DNA of 64,000 nucleotides from Clostridiales bacterium. GTDB lineage: Bacteria > Bacillota > Clostridia > Christensenellales > Borkfalkiaceae. Numbering within the stretch: position 1 is the stretch's first letter; each line of letters starts with the position of its first letter. The notes beneath the pieces were generated by a model. It was given only the letters and a program-made list of their open reading frames with translations, ran no database searches and had not been told where the DNA came from. This document shows positions 55,274 through 64,000 of this stretch, one piece after another. The translations under genes were made by a program, and so were the position numbers. The stretch spans positions 337,249 through 401,248 of the forward strand of contig SVIW01000001.1 in assembly GCA_015069295.1 (NCBI GenBank), in the 5' to 3' direction.

Positions 55274-56005
55274 TTATTTGCGTTTTTTAGGCTTTGTACC
55301 GGGCAATCCGCCGTAATTGATTTTCTTTGTCTTTTGCGCCGCCGCCTCCGCTTGCTTGTCCGCAATCATTTGTTGGCGCAAATTTTTGTTGCGGCGCGCG
55401 TACGCACCCGCTATGTAAAACCCGCCCGAAACACCGATGGGGATAAGTGCAAACAGCAGGGAAAGGAAATAACTGATTCCCGCGCCCGTCGCGACGTTAG
55501 CGCAATAGATAGGCAATACCGACCAACCCGAAAGAATAAACCCGACAACCGCCGTACCCGTAAGCTCTCCGTCGATTTTCGATTGCTGACACCCGAAAAT
55601 AATACCGACGACAATCGTTACCAAAGAGATAATGCCGCCAACGACAAACCCCTTCCAAATACGGTATTCTTTTGCGTATTTATGGTTGGACATTTTATAT
55701 TCGTTGCCGTACACGTCCTGCGTAGCGCGTTTTACGTTCCCCGAAACGAGCATTTCGTAATGCGTGCCGCCCTGCGCCCAACCAATCAACGCGTTATACG
55801 CCGCCGCACAAACGATACAAACGCCCGTCCATACCTTGTCCGCAGACGACCACTTTGCCAATTCCCCCTCTTTCACGTCGCTGTACACGATCATCATCAA
55901 AATCGTGCCCGCGCAAAGGTACATAAACAACGCGGGGAGTGCGGATTTTACCATCTCCCAAACGTATCTGCCGCCTCTTTTTAACTTCTTTTTAATTTGT
56001 GCCAT
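55274..56005 (-). CDS. uncharacterised multi-pass membrane protein
   Basis: ORF with about five or six hydrophobic segments and Lys-rich cytosolic tails (KKINYGGLPGTKPKKRK); no family recognised. Confidence 0.6.
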   Translation of the reverse strand: MAQIKKKLKRGGRYVWEMVKSALPALFMYLCAGTILMMIVYSDVKEGELAKWSSADKVWTGVCIVCAAAYNALIGWAQGGTHYEMLVSGNVKRATQDVYGNEYKMSNHKYAKEYRIWKGFVVGGIISLVTIVVGIIFGCQQSKIDGELTGTAVVGFILSGWSVLPIYCANVATGAGISYFLSLLFALIPIGVSGGFYIAGAYARRNKNLRQQMIADKQAEAAAQKTKKINYGGLPGTKPKKRK

Positions 56006-56031
56006 ATTGCTTCTCCCAAATTTCTTTCGTT

Positions 56032-56637
56032 TTATTTTTCACAAGCACACAAAATCGTCTGCTTGTCCGTTACGATCGCGTCCAAACGCTTGTCCTCTTG
56101 CGTGTGCGGAATCGTATTGACGATTTGAAAATCAAAACAAAACCCAATCCGTTTCGCCGTCGGATACTTTTCAAAATACCGATCGTAATAGCCGCCGCCG
56201 TACCCCAGTCGGTTCCCTTCGTTGTCCACCGCCAAAAGCGGCGTTATTACCACGTCGGGCGCGGCGTTAAGGATTTCTCCCAAAGGCTCGCGTATGCCCA
56301 GTTTAGAAAGCGTGAAATCTTTCCCGTACTCTACGGCAAGCATTTCGCCCTTTTCAAGCCTTGGACAATACACCTCGTACCCCTCTTCTTGTAGGCGTTC
56401 TATCAAGCCGTCCGTAGCAAGCTCGGAAGAAAAGGAAAGATACACAAACACCTTTCTCTTCGTCCCTGCTCCGTCCTTTTTCAAAAACTCCAACAAATTC
56501 TCCGTAGCAAGCGAAGCTTTTACGTCCCGATTTTCGTTTTCCGCCCGCCGCCCTTTCATATAGGCGCGCAAGCCTTTTTTCCGTTCCTCCACCCCGCTAT
56601 GCGGCGTGGTTACAAACCGTAAATTATTCGTAGTCAT
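56032..56637 (-). CDS. 5-formyltetrahydrofolate cyclo-ligase
   Basis: VEERKKGLRAYMKGRRAENE; PLLAVDNEGNRLGYGGGYYDRYFEKYPTAKRIGFCFDFQIV; start uncertain. Confidence 0.88.
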   Translation of the reverse strand: MTTNNLRFVTTPHSGVEERKKGLRAYMKGRRAENENRDVKASLATENLLEFLKKDGAGTKRKVFVYLSFSSELATDGLIERLQEEGYEVYCPRLEKGEMLAVEYGKDFTLSKLGIREPLGEILNAAPDVVITPLLAVDNEGNRLGYGGGYYDRYFEKYPTAKRIGFCFDFQIVNTIPHTQEDKRLDAIVTDKQTILCACEK

Positions 56638-57679
56638 ACACAAACTCCGCACGCCTCGTCGCCGCACACAAAACCTCGTAGGAGATCGTGCCCGTCGCTT
56701 TTGCAATCTCGTCCGCGTCCATCATCACGGGAGTCCAAACGCCCCGCCGTCCGCCCTTACAAATACAAGCGTCCATACACAAGGGCTGTATGCGTTTTTT
56801 AGCGGCGATTCCGTTTTCCTTTCGTCGCAAGAAACCGTCCGCATACCCAAACCGCCGCACTGAAACTCTTTTCAATCCCTCGGTGTCCGCCACTCCGTAC
56901 CCAGCGCCGCCGTAAGAATACTTCCTTACCGCCGCCGTCGCCGCATAGACGGTCATTCCCTTTTCCAAGCAGAGCGCCTTTCCGACGCTTTTCGCTCTTC
57001 CTTGCAGTCCGTCGGGCAAATACCCGTACAAGCCTATCCCCACGCGCAACATATCAAAGGCGTATTCTTTACCCAATAACGCGCCGTAGGTCGCCCCCAA
57101 ATGCGCTGTTAAAGAGGGAAAATACCGTTTGCATACCGCAAGCATTCGCACGAACCTTTCCCGTTGAGAAAAAGAAGTTTCTTGTGCGCAAGTGTACAAA
57201 TGCGAATATAGACCCTCCACCCGCACGCAAGGATTTGCCTGCAAATACTTACAAAGCTTTCCTAGCGAAAACACGTCGCAGCCGTAGCGGTTCATACCCG
57301 TATTGACCTTTATATGTACCCGCAAGGACAACTGAAATTTTCGACAGAACTCCACGCACAGCTTCGCCGTATACAAATCGGGTACGCTGGCAATTAACCC
57401 TGCCGCACCGATTTCGTAGACGTCCTCTTCACAAAGCGGCGGAGTAAACACCAACACGTCCTTCCCCTGCGCCGCCGCGCGGATTGCCAAACCCTCTTCC
57501 CAAAGCGCCACCGCGAAACAGTCTACCCTACCCGACAGCGCCGCCACGACTTCTTCCGCGCCGTGTCCGTACGCGTTTGCCTTTACCACGGCGCAAAGCC
57601 GTTTCCCCGTCAACGCGGAAAACTTTTCCGCGTTGCGGCGTATTGAACCCAAATGTATTTCCGCCCTTACTTTTTGCAT
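56624..57679 (-). CDS. alr: alanine racemase
   Basis: LCAVVKANAYGHGAEEVVAAL; HIKVNTGMNRYGCD; MLRVGIGLYGYLPDG. Confidence 0.94.
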   Translation of the reverse strand: MQKVRAEIHLGSIRRNAEKFSALTGKRLCAVVKANAYGHGAEEVVAALSGRVDCFAVALWEEGLAIRAAAQGKDVLVFTPPLCEEDVYEIGAAGLIASVPDLYTAKLCVEFCRKFQLSLRVHIKVNTGMNRYGCDVFSLGKLCKYLQANPCVRVEGLYSHLYTCAQETSFSQRERFVRMLAVCKRYFPSLTAHLGATYGALLGKEYAFDMLRVGIGLYGYLPDGLQGRAKSVGKALCLEKGMTVYAATAAVRKYSYGGAGYGVADTEGLKRVSVRRFGYADGFLRRKENGIAAKKRIQPLCMDACICKGGRRGVWTPVMMDADEIAKATGTISYEVLCAATRRAEFVYDYE

Positions 57680-57721
57680 TCTTTATCGTATGCGCAAAGA
57701 CGGAAAAAGAGTACCTTTTGT

Positions 57722-58423
57722 TTATTTACTGAAAATAATACGGTGGCAGTTGTCGCACTCAATCGTCTCCCCGCCCGTCAATTTACTTCTTGCCGCAAGG
57801 GGCGGTTCCATACTACAGAACGGGCACCTCGTCCCCGCAAGCTCCCCGATAATCGGAAAAATACGCTCCTTTCTCTTCGTTTGATAAATTTCCATAACGT
57901 TTGCGGGCACGTCTACCGAAAGCGCGGAAAGCTGCGTTTCCAATTCCTTACGCTCAGGCTCGCGCGCCGCCTTTACCGCCTTGTATTTTTCCGAAACTTC
58001 GCCGTACTGTTTCTGCGCGGAAATAACCTGCTTTTTCAACTTTTGATATTCTGCGTCCAAAGCCTTAATATTCGCCGCCAAAGCGTTGATATCCACGCGC
58101 AGTTTCTTCAATTTTTCCACGATCGACTGCGCTTTTTTCTGATAGAACGCAATATCCGCGCCCCCCGTTACCAGCTCGTCAAGATGCTCGAAATCCTTCA
58201 AGGTTTCTTCCGTCTGCTCGTACTTAGCCGCAAGTGCCGCCGCCTCCGCCTTCAACGAAGTCGCCTTTACCTCTAACGAGTCCAACTTTTCAGGCGCCGT
58301 TTCCAAAAACTTTTTCACCTTTACGTATTCCTTTCTCTCGTCGCAGCCTGCGATTTCCCGTTCGAGCTTATACAATTTCGTATCGAGCTCTTGATACTTT
58401 AAAATAGATTGTAACTGTGCCAT
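57722..58423 (-). CDS. coiled-coil protein with C4-type zinc ribbon (DUF164-like)
   Basis: long coiled coil then CPFCSMEPPLAARSKLTGGETIECDNCHRIIF. Confidence 0.87.
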   Translation of the reverse strand: MAQLQSILKYQELDTKLYKLEREIAGCDERKEYVKVKKFLETAPEKLDSLEVKATSLKAEAAALAAKYEQTEETLKDFEHLDELVTGGADIAFYQKKAQSIVEKLKKLRVDINALAANIKALDAEYQKLKKQVISAQKQYGEVSEKYKAVKAAREPERKELETQLSALSVDVPANVMEIYQTKRKERIFPIIGELAGTRCPFCSMEPPLAARSKLTGGETIECDNCHRIIFSK

Positions 58424-58438
58424 ATAACTCTCCTCCCG

Positions 58439-59248
58439 TCAAAACAAATCTTCTTCGTGATATGTGCACGAAAGCGAAATTTTTTGACAGATTTTTTGAT
58501 AATATTTTTTAAAGCCGTAGCTTTCCGACGCGTAGTGGGTCAGTACGATTACCGCCATACCCCGCTCTTGCGCCATTGTCAACAAATGGTGTTTAAAATC
58601 GGAAGAAACCATAAGGTCCGCTCCCGAAGCCGCGGCAAACGCCACCGTTTCCTCGTCCGCGCCCGCCCCGCAAAAGGAAGCGATTTTCTTTATTTTTTTA
58701 TCCGCTTTTCCATAACTTAAAATACGCGCAGTCGAAAAAATCTTTTTTAAATTTTCCGTCAAAGCAGACAGCGGAATTTCCTCTACGCAATACGCTCTGC
58801 CGTACCCGCCGTCCTCCAAACAATGCATTCTTTCTTCTTTTGCAGGCGTTTCTTGTCCGTTTGCGCAAAAGCGAATCCCCTTCGCCAAATTTTCGTCGAT
58901 ACCGTCTTTTGCAACGTCCAAATTCAAATGCATCGAAATTACGGAAATCCCGTTTTTAATGCAGCGAATCAGCTTCGTTCCCACCACGGCGGGGTCGTTT
59001 ATCAAAACGTCCGATATCTTGCCGTAAATAGCGGGATGATGGGTAACGATAAGCTTTGCTCCCGTTTCAATCGCTTCGTCGATTGCCCCTTGCGTTAAAT
59101 CGAGGGAAAAAAGGATTTTTTCAATCTCTTCCCCCGAGTCCACCAACACGCCGCTGTTATCGTACGCGTGAAAGCGCGCGCAATATTCGTCGCTGAGCGC
59201 CTTGGGCGCAATCTCGTCCAAGACCTTGTAAATTTCATTTAATTTCAT
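58439..59248 (-). CDS. Nif3-like dinuclear metal center hexameric protein
   Basis: DNSGVLVDSGEEIEKILFSLDLTQGAIDEAIETGAKLIVTHHPAIYG; SMHLNLDVAKDGIDENLAKG. Confidence 0.92.
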   Translation of the reverse strand: MKLNEIYKVLDEIAPKALSDEYCARFHAYDNSGVLVDSGEEIEKILFSLDLTQGAIDEAIETGAKLIVTHHPAIYGKISDVLINDPAVVGTKLIRCIKNGISVISMHLNLDVAKDGIDENLAKGIRFCANGQETPAKEERMHCLEDGGYGRAYCVEEIPLSALTENLKKIFSTARILSYGKADKKIKKIASFCGAGADEETVAFAAASGADLMVSSDFKHHLLTMAQERGMAVIVLTHYASESYGFKKYYQKICQKISLSCTYHEEDLF

Positions 59249-59909
59249 TATTTAACACTCCGCATAAACGTTCGAGCCGTTTTTTCAATTCTTCGCGGCT
59301 TTCCTCTTGCAGCGCAGGTTCTCGTAAGTATTTGCGCAAATTGGACGCCTGCTTTTGCGTGCGCTTTAAAAACGCCTCGCCGCGCTCTTTTAAATTCTCT
59401 TTCCCAAACTCGTACTCCGCGTCCGTGTACGGAAAAAGCTGCTCTCCCGCGCCGCCGACGAGTACGTCGTAGAATTTTCCGTCCTCGAAGGTAAAATCCC
59501 GTTCGATATACCCGCCGTTTTCCAAGATATATCTACGAAGCTTTTCCGTATCGTGCATCGGCTGAAAGACGAAACGCTTGGGCATAAACCCGTACTTTTC
59601 ATCGGACAATATCCCGACAATCTCGCTGCCGCCCATTCCCGCAATTAAGACCTCGTCCGTGTCCTTCGGTACGCCGACGAACCCGCCGCCAAGCACGGGA
59701 ATTGCTTTCCCCGCGCGTATATACGCCGCCAACAGCTTTTCCGCTTTCGCCAAACTGCCTTTGCTGATATCGGACAAAATCGCCCGCTTGCAAAGCCCGC
59801 GCTGTAACATATACTCCGAACAATACCCGTGGTCGCATCCGACGTCCGCAAACGTCTCCGCCTTTTCCAGTAGCGAGCACAGGGCATCAATACGTTTTCC
59901 GTAACTCAT
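59235..59909 (-). CDS. trmK: tRNA (adenine(22)-N(1))-methyltransferase TrmK
   Basis: KRIDALCSLLEKAETFADVGCDHGYCSEYMLQRG; EVLIAGMGGSEIVGIL. Confidence 0.92.
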   Translation of the reverse strand: MSYGKRIDALCSLLEKAETFADVGCDHGYCSEYMLQRGLCKRAILSDISKGSLAKAEKLLAAYIRAGKAIPVLGGGFVGVPKDTDEVLIAGMGGSEIVGILSDEKYGFMPKRFVFQPMHDTEKLRRYILENGGYIERDFTFEDGKFYDVLVGGAGEQLFPYTDAEYEFGKENLKERGEAFLKRTQKQASNLRKYLREPALQEESREELKKRLERLCGVLNNEIK

Positions 59910-60964
59910 TATTCGAGGAAATCTTTCAACTTTTTACTGCGGGAAGGATGACGGAGCTTTCTCAAAGCTTTCGCTTCGATTTGGCGGATACGTTCTCTCG
60001 TAACGTTAAATTCTCTGCCCACCTCTTCCAGCGTTCTGGGTTTGCCGTCGTCGATACCGTAGCGCAAACGCAAAACCTTTTCCTCTCTGGGGGTCAACGT
60101 ATCCAGCACGCCGAGGAGCTGTTCTTTGAGCATCGTAAACGCTACCGAATCGCTGGGAGTGGTCGTCTTTTCGTCCTCGATGAAATCTCCCAAATGGCTG
60201 TCTTCTTCCTCGCCGATAGGCGTTTCCAAGGACACGGGGTCCTGCGCTATTTTTTGGATTTCGCGCACGCGTTCTTCCGTTACGCCCATTTTTTCCGAAA
60301 TTTCCGCAGGCGTGGGCTCTCTGCCCAGCTCCTGCAAAAGAAGTCTTTGCACACGGGTCAATTTGTTAATCGTTTCGACCATATGCACGGGAATACGAAT
60401 GGTACGCGCCTGATCGGCGATAGCACGGGTAATCGATTGACGAATCCACCACGTTGCGTAGGTGGAAAATTTAAAGCCCTTTTGATAATCGAATTTTTCC
60501 ACCGCTTTCATCAAGCCCAAGTTCCCTTCCTGAATCAAATCCAAGAAAAGCATACCGCGGCCGACGTAACGCTTTGCAATGGAAACGACAAGACGGAGGT
60601 TTGCCTCGGAAAGCCGTCTTTTCGCCGCTTCGTCCTCTTCCTGCATACGCTTTGCCAAATCGACCTCTTCCTCCGCTGAAAGCAGGGGCACCCTACCGAT
60701 GTCCTTTAAATACATCTTTACGGGGTCGTCCAAACCGATATCGGAAAGCGCCTGTTCAAAGAGCTCTTTATCCCTTTGGTCCTCGTCTACGATTTGGATA
60801 CCCTCTTCCGCCAACGATTTGTACACGTAGTCCATCTGCGTTGCGTTCGTGTCGTATTTCTCCATAATATCGCAAAGCGCGTTGGTGGAAATGCTCCCCT
60901 TCTTTCCGTAGTTGCTGACGATGCCCGCCAAGATTTCATTGAGTTTTTGATCGGATATATTCAC
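59909..60964 (-). CDS. rpoD: RNA polymerase primary sigma factor (SigA/RpoD)
   Basis: [79 protein letters not shown]. Confidence 0.97.
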   Translation of the reverse strand: MNISDQKLNEILAGIVSNYGKKGSISTNALCDIMEKYDTNATQMDYVYKSLAEEGIQIVDEDQRDKELFEQALSDIGLDDPVKMYLKDIGRVPLLSAEEEVDLAKRMQEEDEAAKRRLSEANLRLVVSIAKRYVGRGMLFLDLIQEGNLGLMKAVEKFDYQKGFKFSTYATWWIRQSITRAIADQARTIRIPVHMVETINKLTRVQRLLLQELGREPTPAEISEKMGVTEERVREIQKIAQDPVSLETPIGEEEDSHLGDFIEDEKTTTPSDSVAFTMLKEQLLGVLDTLTPREEKVLRLRYGIDDGKPRTLEEVGREFNVTRERIRQIEAKALRKLRHPSRSKKLKDFLE

Positions 60965-61000
60965 CTTTTTATCCTCCGTTTATACAATCCAAATTCTTTA

Positions 61001-62803
61001 TTATTTTAATTTTCTTTTCCTTTTCAACGCTTCGCCGAGTTCTTTCGTTACCGCCCGACGTTCGTTCTCGTCCGTAGCCGCCGCGTACCGCGCGTTCAGC
61101 TTTGCGATTTCTTCTTCCAACTGCGCCTTTTGCAGCGTTTTTAAGCTGTCGTTAAAAAACCGCTCCGCCGTTTCGCCCAACAACTTGTCCCCGTAATTAA
61201 AATCGAGAATGGCGTTAAATTCTTTGCTGTTTTCGTCCAAGATCTCAAACAGCTCGGTGGGGCGAATCCGTTCTCCCGCCTTTTCCCTATCCGTAATATA
61301 CCCCGCGATAAGGATATGCGTTTCGTCGTAGAACGACAAGCTTTCGATGGGCACGTCCTTGGCGTACGGCGCTGAAAAAAGCTTTGCCGCCAAGATGAAA
61401 CGTTTGGCTTTTAAATGCTTGTCCGTCGCCCTATCCGCCTCGGCGATTTTTTCCACCTGCGGAGTCGCCGTTTCTTCCGTTTTTATGCTTTGCAAATCCC
61501 GCTCTAAGGCGTGATAGGTAACCCCCGTTTTATCCCGAAGCTTTTTCAAAAGCTCCTCTTTTACGCTCTCTCGTTCCGCCGTCCGCACGATGGCGAGCGC
61601 CTGCGCGATAAACTGACGCTTGTCCTCCGTACGGGTCAGGTCGAATTTCCGCTCTAACGCGTGCAAACGGTAATCGATAACGGGCATTGCGGCGTCCAGA
61701 CATTTTTGGTAGGCGTCCGCGCCCTGCCTTGCCACGTCGTCGGGGTCGAGTCCGTCGGGCATCGGCACTACGCGCACCTGAATCCCCGCTTCTTCCAAAA
61801 TCTCCAAGCCGCGAAGGTCGGCTTTTTGTCCTGCAAAGTCGCCGTCGTAGCTGACCAGCACGTTATCCGTGTACCGTTTTATCAGCCTTGCCTGCTCTTT
61901 GGTCAACGAAGTGCCCATTGAGGCGACGACGTTTTTAAAGCCCGCTTGATAGAGGGAAATGGTATCCATATACCCCTCGACCATAATCACTTCTTTTATC
62001 GGCTGCTCCCGCTTTAACTTTTTCAAGAGATTGACGTTGTACAGCGTCTTGCTCTTGTCAAACAGCATCGTTTCCTTAGTGTTTTTGTATTTCCCAAAGT
62101 CCACCTTTTTCAAGACCCTGCCGCCAAAGCCGATTACCTCGTCAAAGGCGTTGATAATCGGGAAAATCAGTCTGCCGCCCTGCGCATCGAACAGTCTTCC
62201 GTTCTTTTGGCTGGGGGCAAGCACGCCGCTGTCCACAAGGTCCTCTTTAAAATATCCCTTCCCCGCCAAATACTCGGGCAAGGAATAAAAATCCAAAGAC
62301 GCGCCCAAGCCGAACTTTTTCACCGTCGTCGGGGAAAGCCCGCGCCGCGCGATATAGGCAAGATGTTCTTCCGCGCGCTCGTCTCCGCTGTACAGATTGG
62401 AAAGATAGAATTTTGCCGAATCGAGCAATATTTTCGCCATATTGTCCCGCTTTTTCTTCTTCCGCAGGGATTCTTCCGTATCGAAATTGTTTTCCGGCAC
62501 GGTCATTTTCGCCCGCGCCGCCAAAATCCTTACCGCACCCATAAAATCCGTCGATTCGATTTCCTGCACGAATTTGATGACGTCGCCCGACTCTTGACAG
62601 CCAAAGCAGTGATAGAACTGTTCGCCCTCGTTGACGGCAAAAGACGGAGTCTTTTCGTGATGGAAAGGACAGCAAGCCCAATAGTTTCCGCCCTTTCTAT
62701 CGACCGCGACGTAGCTGCGGATAACCTCTACGATATCGTTTCTTTGTTTTAGGTCCCTTAAAAACGAAGCAAACTCCGATTCGAAACCTCTTCCTCCGCT
62801 CAC
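61001..62803 (-). CDS. dnaG: DNA primase (GTG start at 62803)
   Basis: CCPFHHEKTPSFAVNEGEQFYHCFGCQESGDVIKFV; GYMDTISLYQAGFKNVVASMGTSLT; GGAGGTATTACGTG RBS/start. Confidence 0.95.
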   Translation of the reverse strand: MSGGRGFESEFASFLRDLKQRNDIVEVIRSYVAVDRKGGNYWACCPFHHEKTPSFAVNEGEQFYHCFGCQESGDVIKFVQEIESTDFMGAVRILAARAKMTVPENNFDTEESLRKKKKRDNMAKILLDSAKFYLSNLYSGDERAEEHLAYIARRGLSPTTVKKFGLGASLDFYSLPEYLAGKGYFKEDLVDSGVLAPSQKNGRLFDAQGGRLIFPIINAFDEVIGFGGRVLKKVDFGKYKNTKETMLFDKSKTLYNVNLLKKLKREQPIKEVIMVEGYMDTISLYQAGFKNVVASMGTSLTKEQARLIKRYTDNVLVSYDGDFAGQKADLRGLEILEEAGIQVRVVPMPDGLDPDDVARQGADAYQKCLDAAMPVIDYRLHALERKFDLTRTEDKRQFIAQALAIVRTAERESVKEELLKKLRDKTGVTYHALERDLQSIKTEETATPQVEKIAEADRATDKHLKAKRFILAAKLFSAPYAKDVPIESLSFYDETHILIAGYITDREKAGERIRPTELFEILDENSKEFNAILDFNYGDKLLGETAERFFNDSLKTLQKAQLEEEIAKLNARYAAATDENERRAVTKELGEALKRKRKLK

Positions 62804-63822
62804 GTAATACCTCCTAACGAAAACGTTTCGGGGATAAACAACCCCTCGAATACGCTGATTGCGTATCTGTCCGTCATACCCGACAGATAATCGCATACTA
62901 CCCGCTCTTTATCCGCGTTTTCCAAAAGCCGCAGATAGGGCGGGGGCAATTTTTCAACGTTTTTCATAAAATACGCAAACATTTGCGCCAACATTCTTTC
63001 CGAACGCTCCTGTATCGACTTGTTTGCCAACTCGTATACCCTCTCGAACATAAACGAGCGCAGTTCGTGAATCGCCGAAGACATCTCCTTAGACATCCGT
63101 ACGAAAGGCTTGCCGTAGGAAAATTTCCAAATATCCGTAATAGCGGAATTGATTCGTCCTTTCGTACCCTGCCCCAGCACCTCAATCGCGCTCTTGGGCA
63201 AATCCTCGTTTTTTAAAATCCCCGCGCGAATGGCGTCTTCAATGTCGTGATTGATATAGGCGATACGGTCGGCAAGCGAAACCGCCTCCCCTTCCAAGGT
63301 CGCGGGCGTACCCGTACTCTTATGTTGCAAAATCCCGTCTCGAACCTCGGCGGTAAGGTTAAGCCCCTGCCCGTCCTTTTCAATGATATCCACGACGCGG
63401 ATAGACTGTTCGTTATGCAAAAACCCGTGCGAAGAGAGTTTGTCCAAAACTCTTTCACCCACGTGTCCAAAGGGGGTATGCCCCAAGTCGTGCCCCAAAG
63501 CAATCGCTTCGGCAAGGTCCTCGTTTAAGCGCAGCGAACGGGCAATCGAGCGGGCGATTTGCGACACGTCAAGTGTATGCGTTAAACGGGTAATGTAATG
63601 ATCGCCCTGCGGAGAAAAGAACACCTGCGTTTTGTTTTTCAACCGCTTGAACGAATTACTGTAAATAATCCTATCCCGATCCCTTTGAAAGTCGGTGCGG
63701 AAATCGCAACGTTTTTCTTCCCGCGCTCTACCCAGCGTGTCCGCCGAGTGCATTGCGTAGGGCGAAAGCGTTGCTTTTTCGTTGGCGTAAATACGCTCTC
63801 TTACGCAAGTATATTCTTCCAC
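62800..63822 (-). CDS. dgt: deoxyguanosinetriphosphate triphosphohydrolase-like protein
   Basis: FKRLKNKTQVFFSPQGDHYITRLTHTLDVSQIARSIARSL; ALGHDLGHTPFGHVGERVL; YINHDIEDAI. Confidence 0.94.
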   Translation of the reverse strand: MEEYTCVRERIYANEKATLSPYAMHSADTLGRAREEKRCDFRTDFQRDRDRIIYSNSFKRLKNKTQVFFSPQGDHYITRLTHTLDVSQIARSIARSLRLNEDLAEAIALGHDLGHTPFGHVGERVLDKLSSHGFLHNEQSIRVVDIIEKDGQGLNLTAEVRDGILQHKSTGTPATLEGEAVSLADRIAYINHDIEDAIRAGILKNEDLPKSAIEVLGQGTKGRINSAITDIWKFSYGKPFVRMSKEMSSAIHELRSFMFERVYELANKSIQERSERMLAQMFAYFMKNVEKLPPPYLRLLENADKERVVCDYLSGMTDRYAISVFEGLFIPETFSLGGIT

Positions 63823-63960
63823 CGTAATCGCCTCCTTTCCCTTATCTTTTCTATTCCGTCGTATTATATATACGGTGATTTGTCAAACTAAGTGCAACAC
63901 TTTTTAAGAAAAAGTTCAAATAAATCTTGTGGTTTTTGGAAATTTAATATCTTTTTCGGT

Positions 63961-63988
63961 CTGGCGTTAATTAACGCCAGATTTTTTT
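63961..63988 (+). terminator. plus-strand intrinsic terminator with no plus-strand gene upstream
   Basis: CTGGCGTTAATTAACGCCAG perfect palindrome followed by ATTTTTTT. Confidence 0.7.
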
Positions 63989-64000
63989 CGAGCGTTTTCA

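Noticed and set aside
63854-63893. TTGACA...TATATAAT promoter upstream of dgt
   Set aside because: A TTGACA is present, but the spacing to the TATAAT-like box is not canonical, so I did not call it.
1-64000. CRISPR arrays, transposons, prophage or biosynthetic cluster
   Set aside because: No regularly spaced identical repeats, transposase/integrase motifs or phage structural genes were recognised; almost all DNA is conserved housekeeping genes.

Overview
The window looks like a chromosomal housekeeping region from a Clostridia-like Firmicute; the lineage is inferred from gene order and protein families. Left to right it holds: (i) four tRNA genes (Tyr, Thr, Phe, Asp; minus strand) in two terminator-separated units; (ii) an iron-sulfur L-serine dehydratase; (iii) a complete S10-spc-alpha ribosomal protein superoperon on the minus strand (rplQ back to rpsJ), including rpmJ and rpmD, which the ORF track omits; (iv) a HAD phosphatase, typA, and a TIGR04076-thyA-dfrA cluster; (v) a plus-strand pgk-tpiA-gpmI-secG-rnr-smpB block; (vi) a minus-strand block with a degenerate nitrilase, a NahK-like kinase, aspartokinase, cdaA, holA, comEC, nrnA, rbfA-infB-ylxQ-ylxR-nusA-rimP, a serine hydrolase, a short PolC-like exonuclease, ispG, nrdR, rarA, pheA, aroF, coaD, rsmD, alr, trmK, rpoD, dnaG and dgt. 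I saw no CRISPR array, transposase, prophage or rRNA operon. The best leads are: a 34-aa ORF translationally coupled to cdaA that looks like only the membrane anchor of CdaR/YbbR; a 524-aa PolC-like NTD/OB/exonuclease protein with no polymerase domain, at the usual polC locus; a nitrilase-fold protein that appears to have lost its Glu-Lys-Cys triad; a six-hairpin array between thyA and dfrA; a dispersed TCAACGCGTACCTGCCCCC repeat, one copy inside dfrA; and an AAACGCTTG promoter signature shared by four translation-related promoters. All coordinates and motifs were read by eye, with no alignment, folding or database search.
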